Origin: Streptomyces actuosus
GTDB lineage: Bacteria; Actinomycetota; Actinomycetes; Streptomycetales; Streptomycetaceae
NCBI RefSeq assembly: GCF_016921115.1
Contig: NZ_JAFFZS010000003.1
Span: 310,001 to 374,000, forward strand
Length of the DNA: 64,000 nt
Direction: 5' to 3'
This document shows, piece by piece, positions 49,662-58,901 of this stretch. The number at the start of each line of letters is the position of its first letter. The stretch's first letter is position 1. The notes beneath the pieces were generated by a model that saw nothing but the letters and a program-made list of their open reading frames with translations, searched no databases and was not told the origin of the DNA. A program made the position numbers and the translations under genes.

Positions 49662-50645
49662 CTAGCCGGTGTAGCCGGTCACCGGGTAGTGGTCGGAGAG
49701 GTTCGTGTAGGTGTAGTCGGTGCCCCAACTGGTCACCGTCCAGGGCGCCGACTCCTCCTTCACCACCTCGTTCTTCCACACCGTGGGGCGGACATGGCCC
49801 GCCCGGTGCAGCACGTAGTCCAGGTCCTCGCGCGGGTCGTCGGGGTAGCGGTAGCGCGCGATGGAGTTCTCCTTCGTGTCGAAGGAGTACGGGTGTCCGG
49901 TGCGGGTGTCGGCGCCGACGAGCCCCGCGTCGGCCAGCATCGACGCGTACTCGGCGGTGCGCGAGTCCACGTTCATGTCGCCGGCGACCAGCACCTCCTC
50001 GTCGGCCGGTATGTTCTCGGCGTCGAGGAAGGCGTCGATCGCCCGGAACTGCCGGCTGCGCATCGCCGCCGCCTCACCCGGGTCGCAGCCGGGGTCGGTG
50101 GACTGGGCATGGGTGCCGACCACGTGGACCCTGGTGCCGTTCACGTCGAGCACGACGTAGGCGAACCCTTTGTTGGACCACCAGTCGGCGCCGCACGCGT
50201 CCTTGTACACGTACTGCTCCTTGTGCAGGATCGGCCACTTGCTGAGCACGGTGACGCCGCCGTCCTCGGGCGTCAGGGCCGAGTAGGCGCCGCTCGTGGC
50301 GTCCCAGCCGCTCCTGCTGCGGCCCACCACCGGCGTCTGGTAGGGGTACTCGGTCGCCGCGGCGCTCTTCAGCGAGTCGGAGGAGGAGTTGTCGAAGGCC
50401 TCCTGGAGTACGACGACGTCGTTGCCGTGGAGGAAGGACGCCTTGGCGATCTGGGCGGCCCGGTGCTCCTGACCCCAGTTCGGGTACAGGTTCGTGCTCA
50501 TGAGGAAGACGTTGTACGTCAGCACGCGCAGCGCGGGCGGCTGCCCCGCTGCTGCGGCGGGCGCCGGGGCGGCCAGGGGCGCCGCGGCGAGAGCGAGGGC
50601 GAGCCCGACGGCGCCCCGGGTGCGGCGCGATGCGAAGAGCGTCAC
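49662..50645 (-). CDS. Secreted sphingomyelinase-like phosphodiesterase (endonuclease/exonuclease/phosphatase fold)
   Basis: This 327-residue precursor starts at GTG 50645 after AGGGAGA. It has a signal peptide ending near APAAAAAG. Catalytic motifs of neutral sphingomyelinases are present: TYNVFLM, LQEAFD (metal Glu), GTHAQS, GDMNVD, DYVLHR and the terminal SDHYPV. It hydrolyses sphingomyelin or similar phosphodiesters outside the cell. Its leader has an inverted repeat GGTTTGA (50669-50675) / TCAAACC (50689-50695). It is convergent with the aldo/keto reductase. Confidence 0.92.
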   Translation of the reverse strand: MTLFASRRTRGAVGLALALAAAPLAAPAPAAAAGQPPALRVLTYNVFLMSTNLYPNWGQEHRAAQIAKASFLHGNDVVVLQEAFDNSSSDSLKSAAATEYPYQTPVVGRSRSGWDATSGAYSALTPEDGGVTVLSKWPILHKEQYVYKDACGADWWSNKGFAYVVLDVNGTRVHVVGTHAQSTDPGCDPGEAAAMRSRQFRAIDAFLDAENIPADEEVLVAGDMNVDSRTAEYASMLADAGLVGADTRTGHPYSFDTKENSIARYRYPDDPREDLDYVLHRAGHVRPTVWKNEVVKEESAPWTVTSWGTDYTYTNLSDHYPVTGYTG

Positions 50646-50668
50646 TGGATCTCCCTGTGGGTGAAGGG

Positions 50669-50695
50669 GGTTTGAGTGGCGCCGCACATCAAACC
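50669..50695 (-). promoter_or_regulatory. Inverted repeat upstream of the sphingomyelinase gene
   Basis: GGTTTGA (50669-50675) and TCAAACC (50689-50695) form a perfect 7-base inverted repeat with a 13-base spacer, 24 bases before the GTG. Probably an operator or leader hairpin in the divergent region shared with the VOC gene. The VOC side has a TATAAC -10-like hexamer at 50805-50810. Confidence 0.4.
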
Positions 50696-50840
50696 ACCAG
50701 GGATTACTCCGGGGTAACACCCGTGCGGCATCGATATGGCATGAACCTGACTGATAGATCGGACCGCTGTGGGTGGAGGTCGCTGGCGCGGATGAAGTTT
50801 TACGTATAACCTCTTCGGTCAGCCCTCCCGAAAGGTCCCG

Positions 50841-51233
50841 ATGAGACGCATTGCCCTGGTCACCCTCGTCGTCGACGACTACGACGAGGCGATCCGCTTC
50901 TACACCGAGGCGCTCGGCTTCCGTCTCGCCGAGGACGCGCCCCGCCCCGACGGCTCCCGCTGGGTCGTCGTGGAGCCGGGTGCCCCCGGCCCCGCCACCG
51001 CGCTGCTGCTGGCCCGCGCCAAGGGTGGGGCCCAGGCCGCCCGGGTCGGCGACCAGACCGGCGGACGCGTCGGCTTCTTCCTGCACACCGACGACTTCGC
51101 CCGCGATCACGCCCGTATGCTGGCGGCCGGTGTGGCCTTCCTGGAGGAGCCCCGGCGTGAGCCCTACGGCACCGTCGCCGTCTTCCGGGACCTCTACGGC
51201 AACCGCTGGGACCTTCTGCAACCCGCGGGCTGA
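50841..51233 (+). CDS. VOC-superfamily (glyoxalase/dioxygenase fold) protein
   Basis: This 130-residue protein has the paired beta-alpha-beta-beta-beta modules of the VOC fold: VTLVVDDYDEAIRFYTEALGF at the start and VAVFRDLYGNRWDLLQP at the end, the latter giving the C-terminal metal or substrate side. The family includes glyoxalases and resistance proteins; function cannot be fixed. It lies 147 bases before the adenosine deaminase gene. Confidence 0.85.
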   Translation: MRRIALVTLVVDDYDEAIRFYTEALGFRLAEDAPRPDGSRWVVVEPGAPGPATALLLARAKGGAQAARVGDQTGGRVGFFLHTDDFARDHARMLAAGVAFLEEPRREPYGTVAVFRDLYGNRWDLLQPAG

Positions 51234-51380
51234 TCGCCCCGCCCCCCGGCTGCCGCTCGCCCGGCTCCTCCTTTCGTCCTCCGCGCCCCCTTCTTCCCGG
51301 TTCCCTCCGCAGTCCCCCCCCCCTCGCGGTCCACTCTGCATCGCACCACCCCGCTCGCCCGCTCAAGGAGACACCCACCG

Positions 51381-52451
51381 ATGAACGCTACGCGTGTAGA
51401 CCCCACCCTTCTCCGCCGCCTGCCCAAGGCCGTCCTCCACGACCACCTCGACGGCGGTCTGCGCCCCGCCACCGTCGTGGAACTGGCCGCCGAGATCGGG
51501 CACACCCTGCCCACCACCGACCCCGACGAGCTGGCCGCCTGGTACGTCGAGGCCGCCGACTCCGGTGACCTGGTCCGCTACATAGCCACCTTCGAGCACA
51601 CCCTGGCCGTCATGCAGACCCGTGAGGGCCTGCTGCGCACCGCCGAGGAGTACGTCCTCGACCTCGCCGCCGACGGCGTCGTCTACGCCGAGGTGCGCTA
51701 CGCCCCCGAGCTGATGCAGCGGGCCGGCCTCGGCCTGGACGAGGTGGTCGAGACCGTCCAGGAGGGCCTTGCCGCGGGCATGGCCAAGGCGGCCGCAGCC
51801 GGCACCCCCGTCCGTGTGGGCACCCTGCTGTGCGGCATGCGGATGTTCGACCGCGTCCGCGAGGCCGCCGATCTGGCCGTCGCCTTCCGCGACGCCGGTG
51901 TGGTCGGCTTCGACATCGCCGGCGCCGAGGACGGCTTCCCGCCCGCCGACCACCTGGACGCCTTCGAGCACCTGCGTCGCGAGAGCGTGCCGTTCACCAT
52001 CCACGCCGGTGAGGCGCACGGCCTGCCCAGCATCCACCAGGCCCTGCAGGTGTGCGGCGCACAGCGCATCGGGCACGGGGTGCGGATCACCGAGGACATC
52101 GTGGACGGCAAGCTCGGCCGCCTCGCGGGCTGGGTGCGCGACCGCCGGATCGCGCTGGAGATGTGCCCGACCTCCAACCTGCAGACCGGCTGCGCGACCT
52201 CCATCGCCGAGCACCCGATCACCGCGCTGAAGGACCTCGGTTTCCGGGTCACGCTGAACACCGACAACCGGCTGGTGTCCGGGACCACGATGACCCGCGA
52301 GATGGAACTGCTGGTCGAGCAGGCCGGCTGGACCGTGGAGGACCTGCGCACCGTCACGCTGAACGCCGTGAAGAGCGCGTTCCTGCCCTTCGACGAGCGC
52401 AAGGCCCTCATCGAGGACGTGGTCCTGCCGGGTTACGCCGCCGCGCTCTGA
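51381..52451 (+). CDS. add: Adenosine deaminase
   Basis: This 356-residue TIM-barrel deaminase has zinc ligands in LHDHLDGG (His20, His22), His208 in TIHAGEAHG with catalytic Glu211, and Asp295 in LNTDNR. GHGVRI and MCPTSN are further family hallmarks. It converts adenosine to inosine. Length and motifs are normal for the family. AAGGAG precedes ATG 51381. Its 3' end overlaps the convergent DinB-like gene by 19 bases. Confidence 0.96.
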   Translation: MNATRVDPTLLRRLPKAVLHDHLDGGLRPATVVELAAEIGHTLPTTDPDELAAWYVEAADSGDLVRYIATFEHTLAVMQTREGLLRTAEEYVLDLAADGVVYAEVRYAPELMQRAGLGLDEVVETVQEGLAAGMAKAAAAGTPVRVGTLLCGMRMFDRVREAADLAVAFRDAGVVGFDIAGAEDGFPPADHLDAFEHLRRESVPFTIHAGEAHGLPSIHQALQVCGAQRIGHGVRITEDIVDGKLGRLAGWVRDRRIALEMCPTSNLQTGCATSIAEHPITALKDLGFRVTLNTDNRLVSGTTMTREMELLVEQAGWTVEDLRTVTLNAVKSAFLPFDERKALIEDVVLPGYAAAL

Positions 52452-52948
52452 AGCAGACCGCGGACGTAGGCGGCCTGTCCGACGTGCTGGAGGTCGTCGG
52501 ACAGGACGCTCACGAGCCGGACACCGAGGCTGACCGGAGGGTCCCAGCGCTCGTCCACGACGCGTTCCAGATCCGCCGCGGTCATGTCGCGCAGGGCCCG
52601 CAGCGACTGCGCGTGGACCGCGTCGTGGTACCCGGTCAGCAGGTCGGGTGAGTCGACCCGCACCTTCGCCACCGTCGCCGCGCTGTGCCCGTACCCGGTG
52701 TCGCGGGGCGGCACGTCCAGGCCGAAGCGCTTCTCCCAGTCCTGCACGAGCCACACCTGGTCGAGGCCGAAGGCATCGGCGACGTGGTCGTCCTGGATGC
52801 GGGTCAGGTGCCAGACCAGCCACGTGATCGAGTTGGTGCCGGTGGTCGGGCGGACGTTCAGGCCCTCGGGCCCGAGCCCCGCGACCGCGGCGTGGACTTC
52901 TTCCCGGATGCGGCCGAAGCCGTCGATGAGGATGTCCTTGGCATGCAT
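52433..52948 (-). CDS. DinB-like (DUF664/mycothiol-dependent) protein
   Basis: This 171-residue four-helix protein has [16 protein letters not shown] with His and Asp residues, plus a C-terminal [16 protein letters not shown]. These supply the three-His metal site of DinB/DUF664 proteins, which include mycothiol-dependent enzymes. ATG 52948 was chosen over the longer frame, whose N-terminus is Pro/Arg-rich and unlike coding sequence. Exact role unknown. Confidence 0.82.
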   Translation of the reverse strand: MHAKDILIDGFGRIREEVHAAVAGLGPEGLNVRPTTGTNSITWLVWHLTRIQDDHVADAFGLDQVWLVQDWEKRFGLDVPPRDTGYGHSAATVAKVRVDSPDLLTGYHDAVHAQSLRALRDMTAADLERVVDERWDPPVSLGVRLVSVLSDDLQHVGQAAYVRGLLQSAAA

Positions 52949-53216
52949 ACGTCCACCATCGCGCATCGCCTCCCGCTCCGCCCCCGGAATCCCGTTCCCG
53001 TCCCGGCCGGAGCGCCTCACCTGTCCGGATCCCGCTCCCGCGGGACCGGTCGGCCCCGCGTTCGCGGTCCTCGGCGAACGGCGCCCGCCCGGGTGCGCTG
53101 CCGGTGCCGCAGGGCCCGCCCGACCCGCGCGGGGCGCGGGAGGGTCCGGTCGGACCTCCGGCCGGCGAGGGTGACGGTTCCCCTCGGTCACGGATCCATG
53201 GCGGGGCGCAGCCGGC

Positions 53217-54137
53217 TCAGGCCGGCGGCGACGCGCCCTCCGGCGGCCGCGGGTCGTCCCCCTCCCCGGAGAGGAGACCCATCAGCGCCCGTGCCGCCGG
53301 GCTGGTGGCCTGTGCCGGGGGCAGCAGCGCGACCGTCTCGTACACCGTCTCCTCCACCCCCTTGAGCGGCAGCGCGGTGAGCGAGGCCCGCTTATGGCGG
53401 AAGTGGCGCGGTACGACGGCGATGCCGAGGTCCTGGTCGACCAGGTCCAGCAGGCCGTGCACGTCGTTCACCTCCAGGGCGACCGTGCGCCGCACCCGCG
53501 CGGCGGCGAAGGCGGCGTCGGTGGCCCGGCGCGGCCCCCAGTCCTGCTGGAAGTCGACGAAGACCTCGGCGCCCAGGTCGTCCGGTGCCACCGCCGCGCC
53601 CGCCCGCGCCAGACGGTGGCCGGGATGGCACAGGACCGTCATCGGTTCCCCCGCCAGAGCGACGGAGCGCAGCTGGTCGGTGTCGGCCTGGGTGCGGTAG
53701 GCGAACGCCAGGTCCAGCCGCCCGGCCGCGACCTCCTCGGCCAGTGCGGCGGAGTCGGACTGCCGCAGCCGGATCTCCACCTCCGGGTGCCGGCGCCGGA
53801 ACGCCGCCAGCACCGCCGCCACGTCGACTCCGGCGATGCACTGCTCGGTACCGAGCGAGAGCGTGCCGCGCATTACGCCCTGTACCGCGGCCACCGCCTC
53901 GTACGCGGCCCGTACCCCGGCCAGGATCCGCTCGGCCTCCCGCAGCAGCGCCCGCCCGGCCTCGGTGAGCGTCACCCGGCGCGTGGTGCGGACGAACAGC
54001 GCGGCCTGCAGCTCGCGTTCGAGGGCGCGGACCGACGCCGACAGACCCGACTGGGACACCCGCAGTCGCTCGGCCGCCCGGGTGAAGTGCTGGTCCTCGG
54101 CGACCGCGACGAAGTGTTCGAGCTGGCGCAATTCCAC
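53217..54137 (-). CDS. LysR-family transcriptional regulator
   Basis: This 306-residue protein has the typical start VELRQLEHFVAVAEDQHFTRAAERLRVSQSGLS at the helix-turn-helix, followed by two co-inducer-binding Rossmann-like lobes. GTG 54137 fits the LysR start; an upstream ATG at 54158 is possible. It is divergent from an aldo/keto reductase gene with an inverted repeat at 54157-54179, so this is the likely autoregulatory and target site. Confidence 0.92.
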   Translation of the reverse strand: MELRQLEHFVAVAEDQHFTRAAERLRVSQSGLSASVRALERELQAALFVRTTRRVTLTEAGRALLREAERILAGVRAAYEAVAAVQGVMRGTLSLGTEQCIAGVDVAAVLAAFRRRHPEVEIRLRQSDSAALAEEVAAGRLDLAFAYRTQADTDQLRSVALAGEPMTVLCHPGHRLARAGAAVAPDDLGAEVFVDFQQDWGPRRATDAAFAAARVRRTVALEVNDVHGLLDLVDQDLGIAVVPRHFRHKRASLTALPLKGVEETVYETVALLPPAQATSPAARALMGLLSGEGDDPRPPEGASPPA

Positions 54138-54156
54138 GGTGAAGCAGTCTACCCGC

Positions 54157-54179
54157 ATTCAGCAGTTCGCTCGCTGAAT
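54157..54179. promoter_or_regulatory. LysR-type operator between lysR and the reductase gene
   Basis: ATTCAGC (54157-54163) and GCTGAAT (54173-54179) form a perfect 7-base inverted repeat with a 9-base spacer, giving the T-N11-A pattern of LysR boxes. It lies in the 143-base divergent region and covers the start of the lysR leader. Confidence 0.6.
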
Positions 54180-54280
54180 ACCATCGGATTCTTCGGTTGG
54201 ACGTATCGCCGCAGGTCGGGCCAGAGTGGTAGCGGTTCTCCGGAACCGCATCCCCGGCGCCCACCTTTCATGGAGTCGCG

Positions 54281-55273
54281 TTGTACACCGCACATCCCGA
54301 CCGCTACACGGACATGCCCTACCGCCGCACCGGACGCAGCGGCCTGAAGCTCCCCGCGCTCTCGCTCGGACTGTGGCACAACTTCGGTCCCGACCGGCCG
54401 GTCGAGACCCAGCGGGCCGTCCTGCGCCGCGCCTTCGACCTCGGCATCACCCACTTCGACCTGGCCAACAACTACGGTCCGCCGCCCGGCGCCGCCGAGG
54501 GCGCGCTGGGCGGGTTCCTGCGGACCGACTTCGCGCGCTACCGCGACGAACTGGTGATCTCCACCAAGGCCGGCTATCTGATGTGGCCCGGTCCGTACGG
54601 CGAGTGGGGGTCCCGCAAGTATCTGCTGTCCTCGCTCGACCGGAGCCTGCAGCGGCTGGGCCTCGACCACGTCGACGTCTTCTACTCGCACCGCCCGGAC
54701 CCGGACACTCCGCTGGAGGAGACGATGGGGGCGCTGCACTCCGCGGTGCAGCAGGGCAAGGCGCTCTACGTCGGCGTCTCCAACTACTCGGCGGAGCAGA
54801 CCCGCGAGGCCGCCCGCATCCTCGGTGAGCTGGGCACCCCCCTGCTGATCCACCAGCCGCGCTACTCGATGCTCGACCGGCGCCCCGAGGAGGGCGGCCT
54901 GCTGGACGCGCTCGATGAACTGCAGGTCGGCTCCATCGCCTACTCCCCGCTGGAGCAGGGCCTGCTGACCGCCCGCTACCTGGACGGGATCCCGGAGGAC
55001 TCCCGTGCGGCGAGCGACAGTCCGTTCCTGAACACGGACGCGGTCACCGGTGAGCTGGTGGCCCGGCTGCGCACCCTGCACGAGATCGCCCGGGAGCGCG
55101 GCCAGAGCCTGGCCCAGATGGCCCTGACCTGGGTGCTGCGCGGCGGCCGGGTGACCTCCGCGCTGGTCGGCGCGAGCAGCCCGGCGCAGTTGGAGGACAG
55201 TGTCGCCGCCGTGCGCAACCTGGACTTCACCGGGGACGAACTGGCGCGCATCGACGCGGCGATCAAGGGATAG
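54281..55273 (+). CDS. Aldo/keto reductase (YghZ-like, glyceraldehyde-3-phosphate reductase type)
   Basis: This 330-residue protein starts at TTG 54281 after GGAG. It has GLWHNFG, FDLANNYGPPPGAAE with Asp and Tyr, STKAGYLMWPGPYGEWGSRKYLL with Lys, and FYSHRPDPDTP with the catalytic His. The long insertion after the Lys is typical of YghZ/KvBeta-like reductases. The divergent LysR gene is its likely regulator. Substrate could be glyceraldehyde-type or other aldehydes. Confidence 0.9.
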   Translation: MYTAHPDRYTDMPYRRTGRSGLKLPALSLGLWHNFGPDRPVETQRAVLRRAFDLGITHFDLANNYGPPPGAAEGALGGFLRTDFARYRDELVISTKAGYLMWPGPYGEWGSRKYLLSSLDRSLQRLGLDHVDVFYSHRPDPDTPLEETMGALHSAVQQGKALYVGVSNYSAEQTREAARILGELGTPLLIHQPRYSMLDRRPEEGGLLDALDELQVGSIAYSPLEQGLLTARYLDGIPEDSRAASDSPFLNTDAVTGELVARLRTLHEIARERGQSLAQMALTWVLRGGRVTSALVGASSPAQLEDSVAAVRNLDFTGDELARIDAAIKG

Positions 55274-55975
55274 CGCGCCCGACGGATCCCGTGTGCGGCG
55301 CCACGCCCGTCCGCTCGCCCGCTGTGCGGCGTACGGCTCGCACGGTATGGGCTCGCACGGTATGGGCTCGCACGGGATGGGCTCGCACGGGATGGGCTCG
55401 GACGGGATGGGCTCGGACGGGGGCGGGCGTCGGGGAGGGGGCGCCGCGTCACCGCCGTTCCGGGCGCCGGGAGCGGGGACCGGGACTTCGACCGGCTTGA
55501 GGGCATCGCCGGCGAAGCTCTGCTCACCTCCACACGCTGGGCGCTGATGCAGATTCCGCTGAGTCCCTTGCCTGCGGAGCAGCAGGTCTGGGAGTGCCGC
55601 AGCTGGGGCCGGTGGGGTCCACCCGGGTCGGCCGGCGCGGGGTGGTGACGTCCGGCCCGGTCGGTGCGTCGGATTCCTCGGCGTCCGCGAGCGCGCGGTA
55701 GGCAGAGGCGACGCAGGGGTGCTGTCCGGCGTTCTTTCCGGTCTTGATCGTCAGCTTCTGGCGAGATCGGGAACGGGCACGCCCGGGGCTGTCGCCCAGA
55801 TCGCCACGACGGCCTTCGCGAACGCTTGCGGGCAGTGACACCACGTGCGCGATGCCGAGACCGTCAGCGACCGCCTGGCGGCGGCAATGGACGCCCTCTG
55901 AGCGCCATGGCGACCTGATCACGCGGGGCCGTGGGGCGGGCGCGCACTGGCTCGGGTTTCGCGTGTTGCGGTCGC
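55274..55975. other. 702-base region without a confident gene
   Basis: It begins with the 15-base tandem repeats listed separately. The rest has short open frames on both strands; one on the minus strand (about 55680-55780) reads KLTIKTGKNAGQHPCVASAY and one on the plus strand ends DRLAAAMDAL at 55901. Both look like remnants rather than whole genes. No ribosome-binding site or complete gene was found. Confidence 0.5.
55335..55424 (+). repeat. Tandem 15-base repeat, about six copies
   Basis: Units of GGCTCGCACGGTATG start at 55335, 55350, 55365, 55380, 55395 and 55410. Copies 3-6 change GTATG to GGATG, and copies 5-6 change CGCAC to CGGAC. In one frame they encode Gly-Ser-His-Gly-Met repeats, continuing an open frame from the reductase gene's end, but no start signal supports a protein. 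Confidence 0.9.
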
Positions 55976-57913
55976 CTATCCCGCATCGGCGCATGCCTCC
56001 GCCTCAGCCAGGTAGCGCGCCACCGGGCCCAGGGTCAGCATTCCGCTGGCGGCGCCGGCGTGTTCGGCACGGGCATTGCGCAGGGCGGCCTCGGCGCGTG
56101 CGGCGATTCCGCGCTCGCCGAGGCGTACGGCGGCGCGGGCGGTCAGGCACCACAGCGCTTCCTGCATGTGGTCACGCGGTGGTTCGGGCACCGCGGCGAG
56201 GGTGGCACGAGCCTCCTCGACTCGGTCCTGGGCGAGCAGCACGAGGGGGCGCGCCCAGGGTCGGTACGGGCCCCAGTCGAGGTGCGGGTCGGTGGGCGCG
56301 GGCCGGTCGTGCAGCAGGCGCAGCCCCAGCAGCGCGAGCGGGAACAGGCCCTGGTGCAGCCCCGGCATTCCGGCCGTCTGGAGGGCATCCTCGGCAGCGC
56401 GGTAGTGCGCTGCGGCCGTGGCGGCGGCCGGTCCGCCGGATTCGGCGCTGCGGGCGGCCGCGGCCCGGGCCCTGAACCACCCGGTGAGGACGGAGACGAG
56501 GGGTGCTTCGGTGGTAGCGGCGAGCTGTTCGGCTGCCTCGGCGTGCGAGGTTGCGGCGTCGAGGTCGCCGAGGGCCGAGGCGGATTGGAGGCGGACGAGT
56601 CGCCCGAGTACGGCGAAGTTCGGCAGCTCGTGCCGGGTGGCCAGGTCGAGGATCTCGGCGCCTGTCCGGTCTCGTACCGCCGCGAGCCCGGGGCGGGTGA
56701 AGGACTGCAGGAACACCCCGTTGAGGGCGAAGAGCAGCAGGGCGGGATCGGCCAGGTCCCGTGCCAGTGCCACGGCCTGCAGTGCCGCCTGCTGCGCGCG
56801 CTTCAGCTCGGACCTGGACAGATCGGCGCTGCGGCTCTCGACGGCGATCGTGGCCAGGAGGCGGGCGGGCAGGTCGGCGGGGCCGTCGGGGCCGAGCGCG
56901 GTGAGCGTGCGCTCGGCAGCCGCGACGACGGCGCGGGACTGCTCGGGGTCGTCGGCCCGGCTCCAGATGGCAGGCACGTCGTAGGCGCCGATGATCCGGG
57001 CGGTCAGGGAGAGGTCTCCCGTGCTCTCCGCCGCCTGGACGGCGGCGAGGCGGTCGCGCCGCGAGCGGACGAGGGCGTCGCCACCCGCCAGGGCGAGGGT
57101 GCGGGCCAGATCCACGGTGGTGCGCGGGCCGAGACGGACGCCATGGCCGGTCCACGCGGTACGCGCGCCTTCGGAGGGCACGGACCCGTTGAGGATGTCC
57201 GTCTCCAGGCGTTGGAGGTTGGCACCCGGGTCGAGCCCGAGTTGATCAACGAGCATCGTGCGGGCGCGACGGAGGACGGCCAGCGCGTCGGCCTGCCGGC
57301 CCGCGCGGTACAGCGCGCGGGCGAGGAGCCCCCAGGCAGGCTCGCGCCACGGATGTTCGGCGACGTGGGCACCCAGTTCGGCGACGAGGTCGGCCCCTTC
57401 CCCGGAGTCGAGGAGGATGCGGGCGCGCAGTTCCGCCCCCTCCAACCTCAGCTCCTCCAGTCGAGTCCGCTCGCGCTGTGCCCATGGGGAGCCGGTCACG
57501 TCGGCGTAGGCGGGTCCACGCCAGTCCGCGAGCACCGTGCCGAGGTCGGTCACCGTGCCGGGGTCGCGGCGGGCGCGGGCCAGGGTGTCCTGGAACCGAT
57601 GGACGTCCACGTCCTCGCGCGGCAGGCACAGCGCGTAGCCGGGACCTTCGGTGACGAGTACGCGCGGCGGATTGCGGGGCGGCCGGTCGGGTTCGAGGGC
57701 GCGGCGCAGCGCGGCGACGAACGTACGCAAGGCGCCCACGGCGCGGGCCGGCGGATCGGTCCACAGGTCGTCGACAAGGCCGTCGGTGGTGACCATCCGT
57801 CCCTCGGCGGCGACGAGCCGGGCGAGTACCTCGCGATGGCGGGGTCCGCCCAGGTCAACCGGACTGCCGTCGGCGCGGAAGGCCCGCACGGCACCGAGCA
57901 CGTCGATTCGCAT
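55976..57913 (-). CDS. BTAD/AfsR-type (SARP-like) transcriptional regulator
   Basis: This 645-residue protein has an OmpR-like winged helix (about 1-92: MRIDVLGAVRAFRADGSPV start, VGALRTFVAALRRAL recognition region), a BTAD domain (about 98-245) and a C-terminal TPR-like region. There is no NB-ARC ATPase, so it is shorter than AfsR. SARP-type regulators bind direct repeats with 11-base periodicity, and such a repeat lies in the divergent promoter region at 57956-57973. It probably controls the adjacent hydrolase gene. The 3' end is close to a degenerate region. Confidence 0.92.
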   Translation of the reverse strand: MRIDVLGAVRAFRADGSPVDLGGPRHREVLARLVAAEGRMVTTDGLVDDLWTDPPARAVGALRTFVAALRRALEPDRPPRNPPRVLVTEGPGYALCLPREDVDVHRFQDTLARARRDPGTVTDLGTVLADWRGPAYADVTGSPWAQRERTRLEELRLEGAELRARILLDSGEGADLVAELGAHVAEHPWREPAWGLLARALYRAGRQADALAVLRRARTMLVDQLGLDPGANLQRLETDILNGSVPSEGARTAWTGHGVRLGPRTTVDLARTLALAGGDALVRSRRDRLAAVQAAESTGDLSLTARIIGAYDVPAIWSRADDPEQSRAVVAAAERTLTALGPDGPADLPARLLATIAVESRSADLSRSELKRAQQAALQAVALARDLADPALLLFALNGVFLQSFTRPGLAAVRDRTGAEILDLATRHELPNFAVLGRLVRLQSASALGDLDAATSHAEAAEQLAATTEAPLVSVLTGWFRARAAAARSAESGGPAAATAAAHYRAAEDALQTAGMPGLHQGLFPLALLGLRLLHDRPAPTDPHLDWGPYRPWARPLVLLAQDRVEEARATLAAVPEPPRDHMQEALWCLTARAAVRLGERGIAARAEAALRNARAEHAGAASGMLTLGPVARYLAEAEACADAG

Positions 57914-57955
57914 GGCCTCATCCTCCGTGCCAGGGGCCGGCTGCGCCCAACCGTA

Positions 57956-57992
57956 CTGATCGGCTGCTGATCGCCGTCGCTCAGGCTGATCC
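57956..57992. promoter_or_regulatory. Direct repeats of SARP type between the BTAD gene and the hydrolase
   Basis: CTGATCG occurs at 57956-57962 and 57967-57973, exactly 11 bases apart, and a third copy CTGATCC is at 57986-57992. Heptamers with 11-base spacing are the classic SARP binding pattern. The site is 31-67 bases before the hydrolase ATG and about 45 bases before the BTAD start on the other strand. Confidence 0.5.
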
Positions 57993-58022
57993 GGTCAGTC
58001 CCCCACCCGAAAGACGGCCTTC

Positions 58023-58901
58023 ATGACGCTCACCCTTCCCGGCTTCGATCACATCCGCCTGCCCGGTGCGGACGGTGTGGAGCTGGCTGCCGCCGTCGGC
58101 GGCAGCGGCAGTCCGGTCGTGCTGTTGCACGGTTTCCCCCAGACCCACCTGATGTGGCGACACGTCGCCGAGCGGCTCGCCGACAAGCACACGGTGATCT
58201 GTCCTGACCTGCGGGGCTACGGCGCCAGCGACAAGCCGACGGTCACCGACCCCGATGTGTACGCCAAGCGCACCATGGCTGCCGACGTCGTGACCCTGGC
58301 GGCGGCCCTCGGCCACGAGCGCTTCGCCCTCGTCGGCCACGACCGGGGCGCCCTGGTCGCCTTCCGGGCGGGGCTGGACCACCCCGAGACCATCACCCAC
58401 CTGGGCATCCTCGACATCGTGCCGACGCTCGACATGTGGAACGTCCTGCGCGGTGCCTCGGCGGTGGTCGGCTACCACCTCTTCCTCATGGCGCAGCCGC
58501 CAGGCCTGCCGGAGGCGATGATCGCAGGCAGCGCGGACGCGTTCTTCGGCTCGTTCCTCGACGCCTGGGCCGACGACCCGACCGCCATGCCGGAGGATGT
58601 GCGTGCCGAATACCTGCGCGCGAGCGCCGCGGCGGTGACATCGATCGTCGCGGACTACCGGGCCTCGGCGGGCATCGACGTCACGCACGACCAAGCGGAC
58701 CTGGACGCCGGGTCGCAGCTGGCCATGCCCGTGACGGTCGTCCAGCAGGACTGGGGCGCGCAGCTGGGCTATGACGCTGCCGCGGTGTGGAAGGCGTGGG
58801 CGCCGAACCTGGACCACCGGCTGACCCGAGCGGGGCACCTCATGGCCGAGGAGGCGCCCGACGAGATCGCCGAGGCGATCCAGGACCTGCTGGCCCGCTG
58901 A
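58023..58901 (+). CDS. Alpha/beta hydrolase of the haloacetate-dehalogenase/epoxide-hydrolase type
   Basis: This 292-residue protein has LLHGFPQTHLMWR, PDLRGYGASDKP and GHDRG with nucleophilic Asp107, as in fluoroacetate dehalogenases and epoxide hydrolases. The His is in RAGHLMAEE. Two residues needed for fluoroacetate are changed: the second Arg of DRGAR is Leu111, and the halide-binding Trp after the cap His (YWHWF in the family) is Leu. It therefore probably acts on another substrate. It is divergent from and likely regulated by the BTAD protein. Confidence 0.88.
   Translation: MTLTLPGFDHIRLPGADGVELAAAVGGSGSPVVLLHGFPQTHLMWRHVAERLADKHTVICPDLRGYGASDKPTVTDPDVYAKRTMAADVVTLAAALGHERFALVGHDRGALVAFRAGLDHPETITHLGILDIVPTLDMWNVLRGASAVVGYHLFLMAQPPGLPEAMIAGSADAFFGSFLDAWADDPTAMPEDVRAEYLRASAAAVTSIVADYRASAGIDVTHDQADLDAGSQLAMPVTVVQQDWGAQLGYDAAAVWKAWAPNLDHRLTRAGHLMAEEAPDEIAEAIQDLLAR

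Noticed and set aside
55335..55424. Tandem repeats considered as a CRISPR array
   Set aside because: Units are contiguous 15-mers without unique spacers, and there are no cas genes in the window.
58023..58901. Naming the hydrolase as fluoroacetate dehalogenase
   Set aside because: Two substrate- and halide-binding residues of that enzyme are replaced, so only the fold class is supported.
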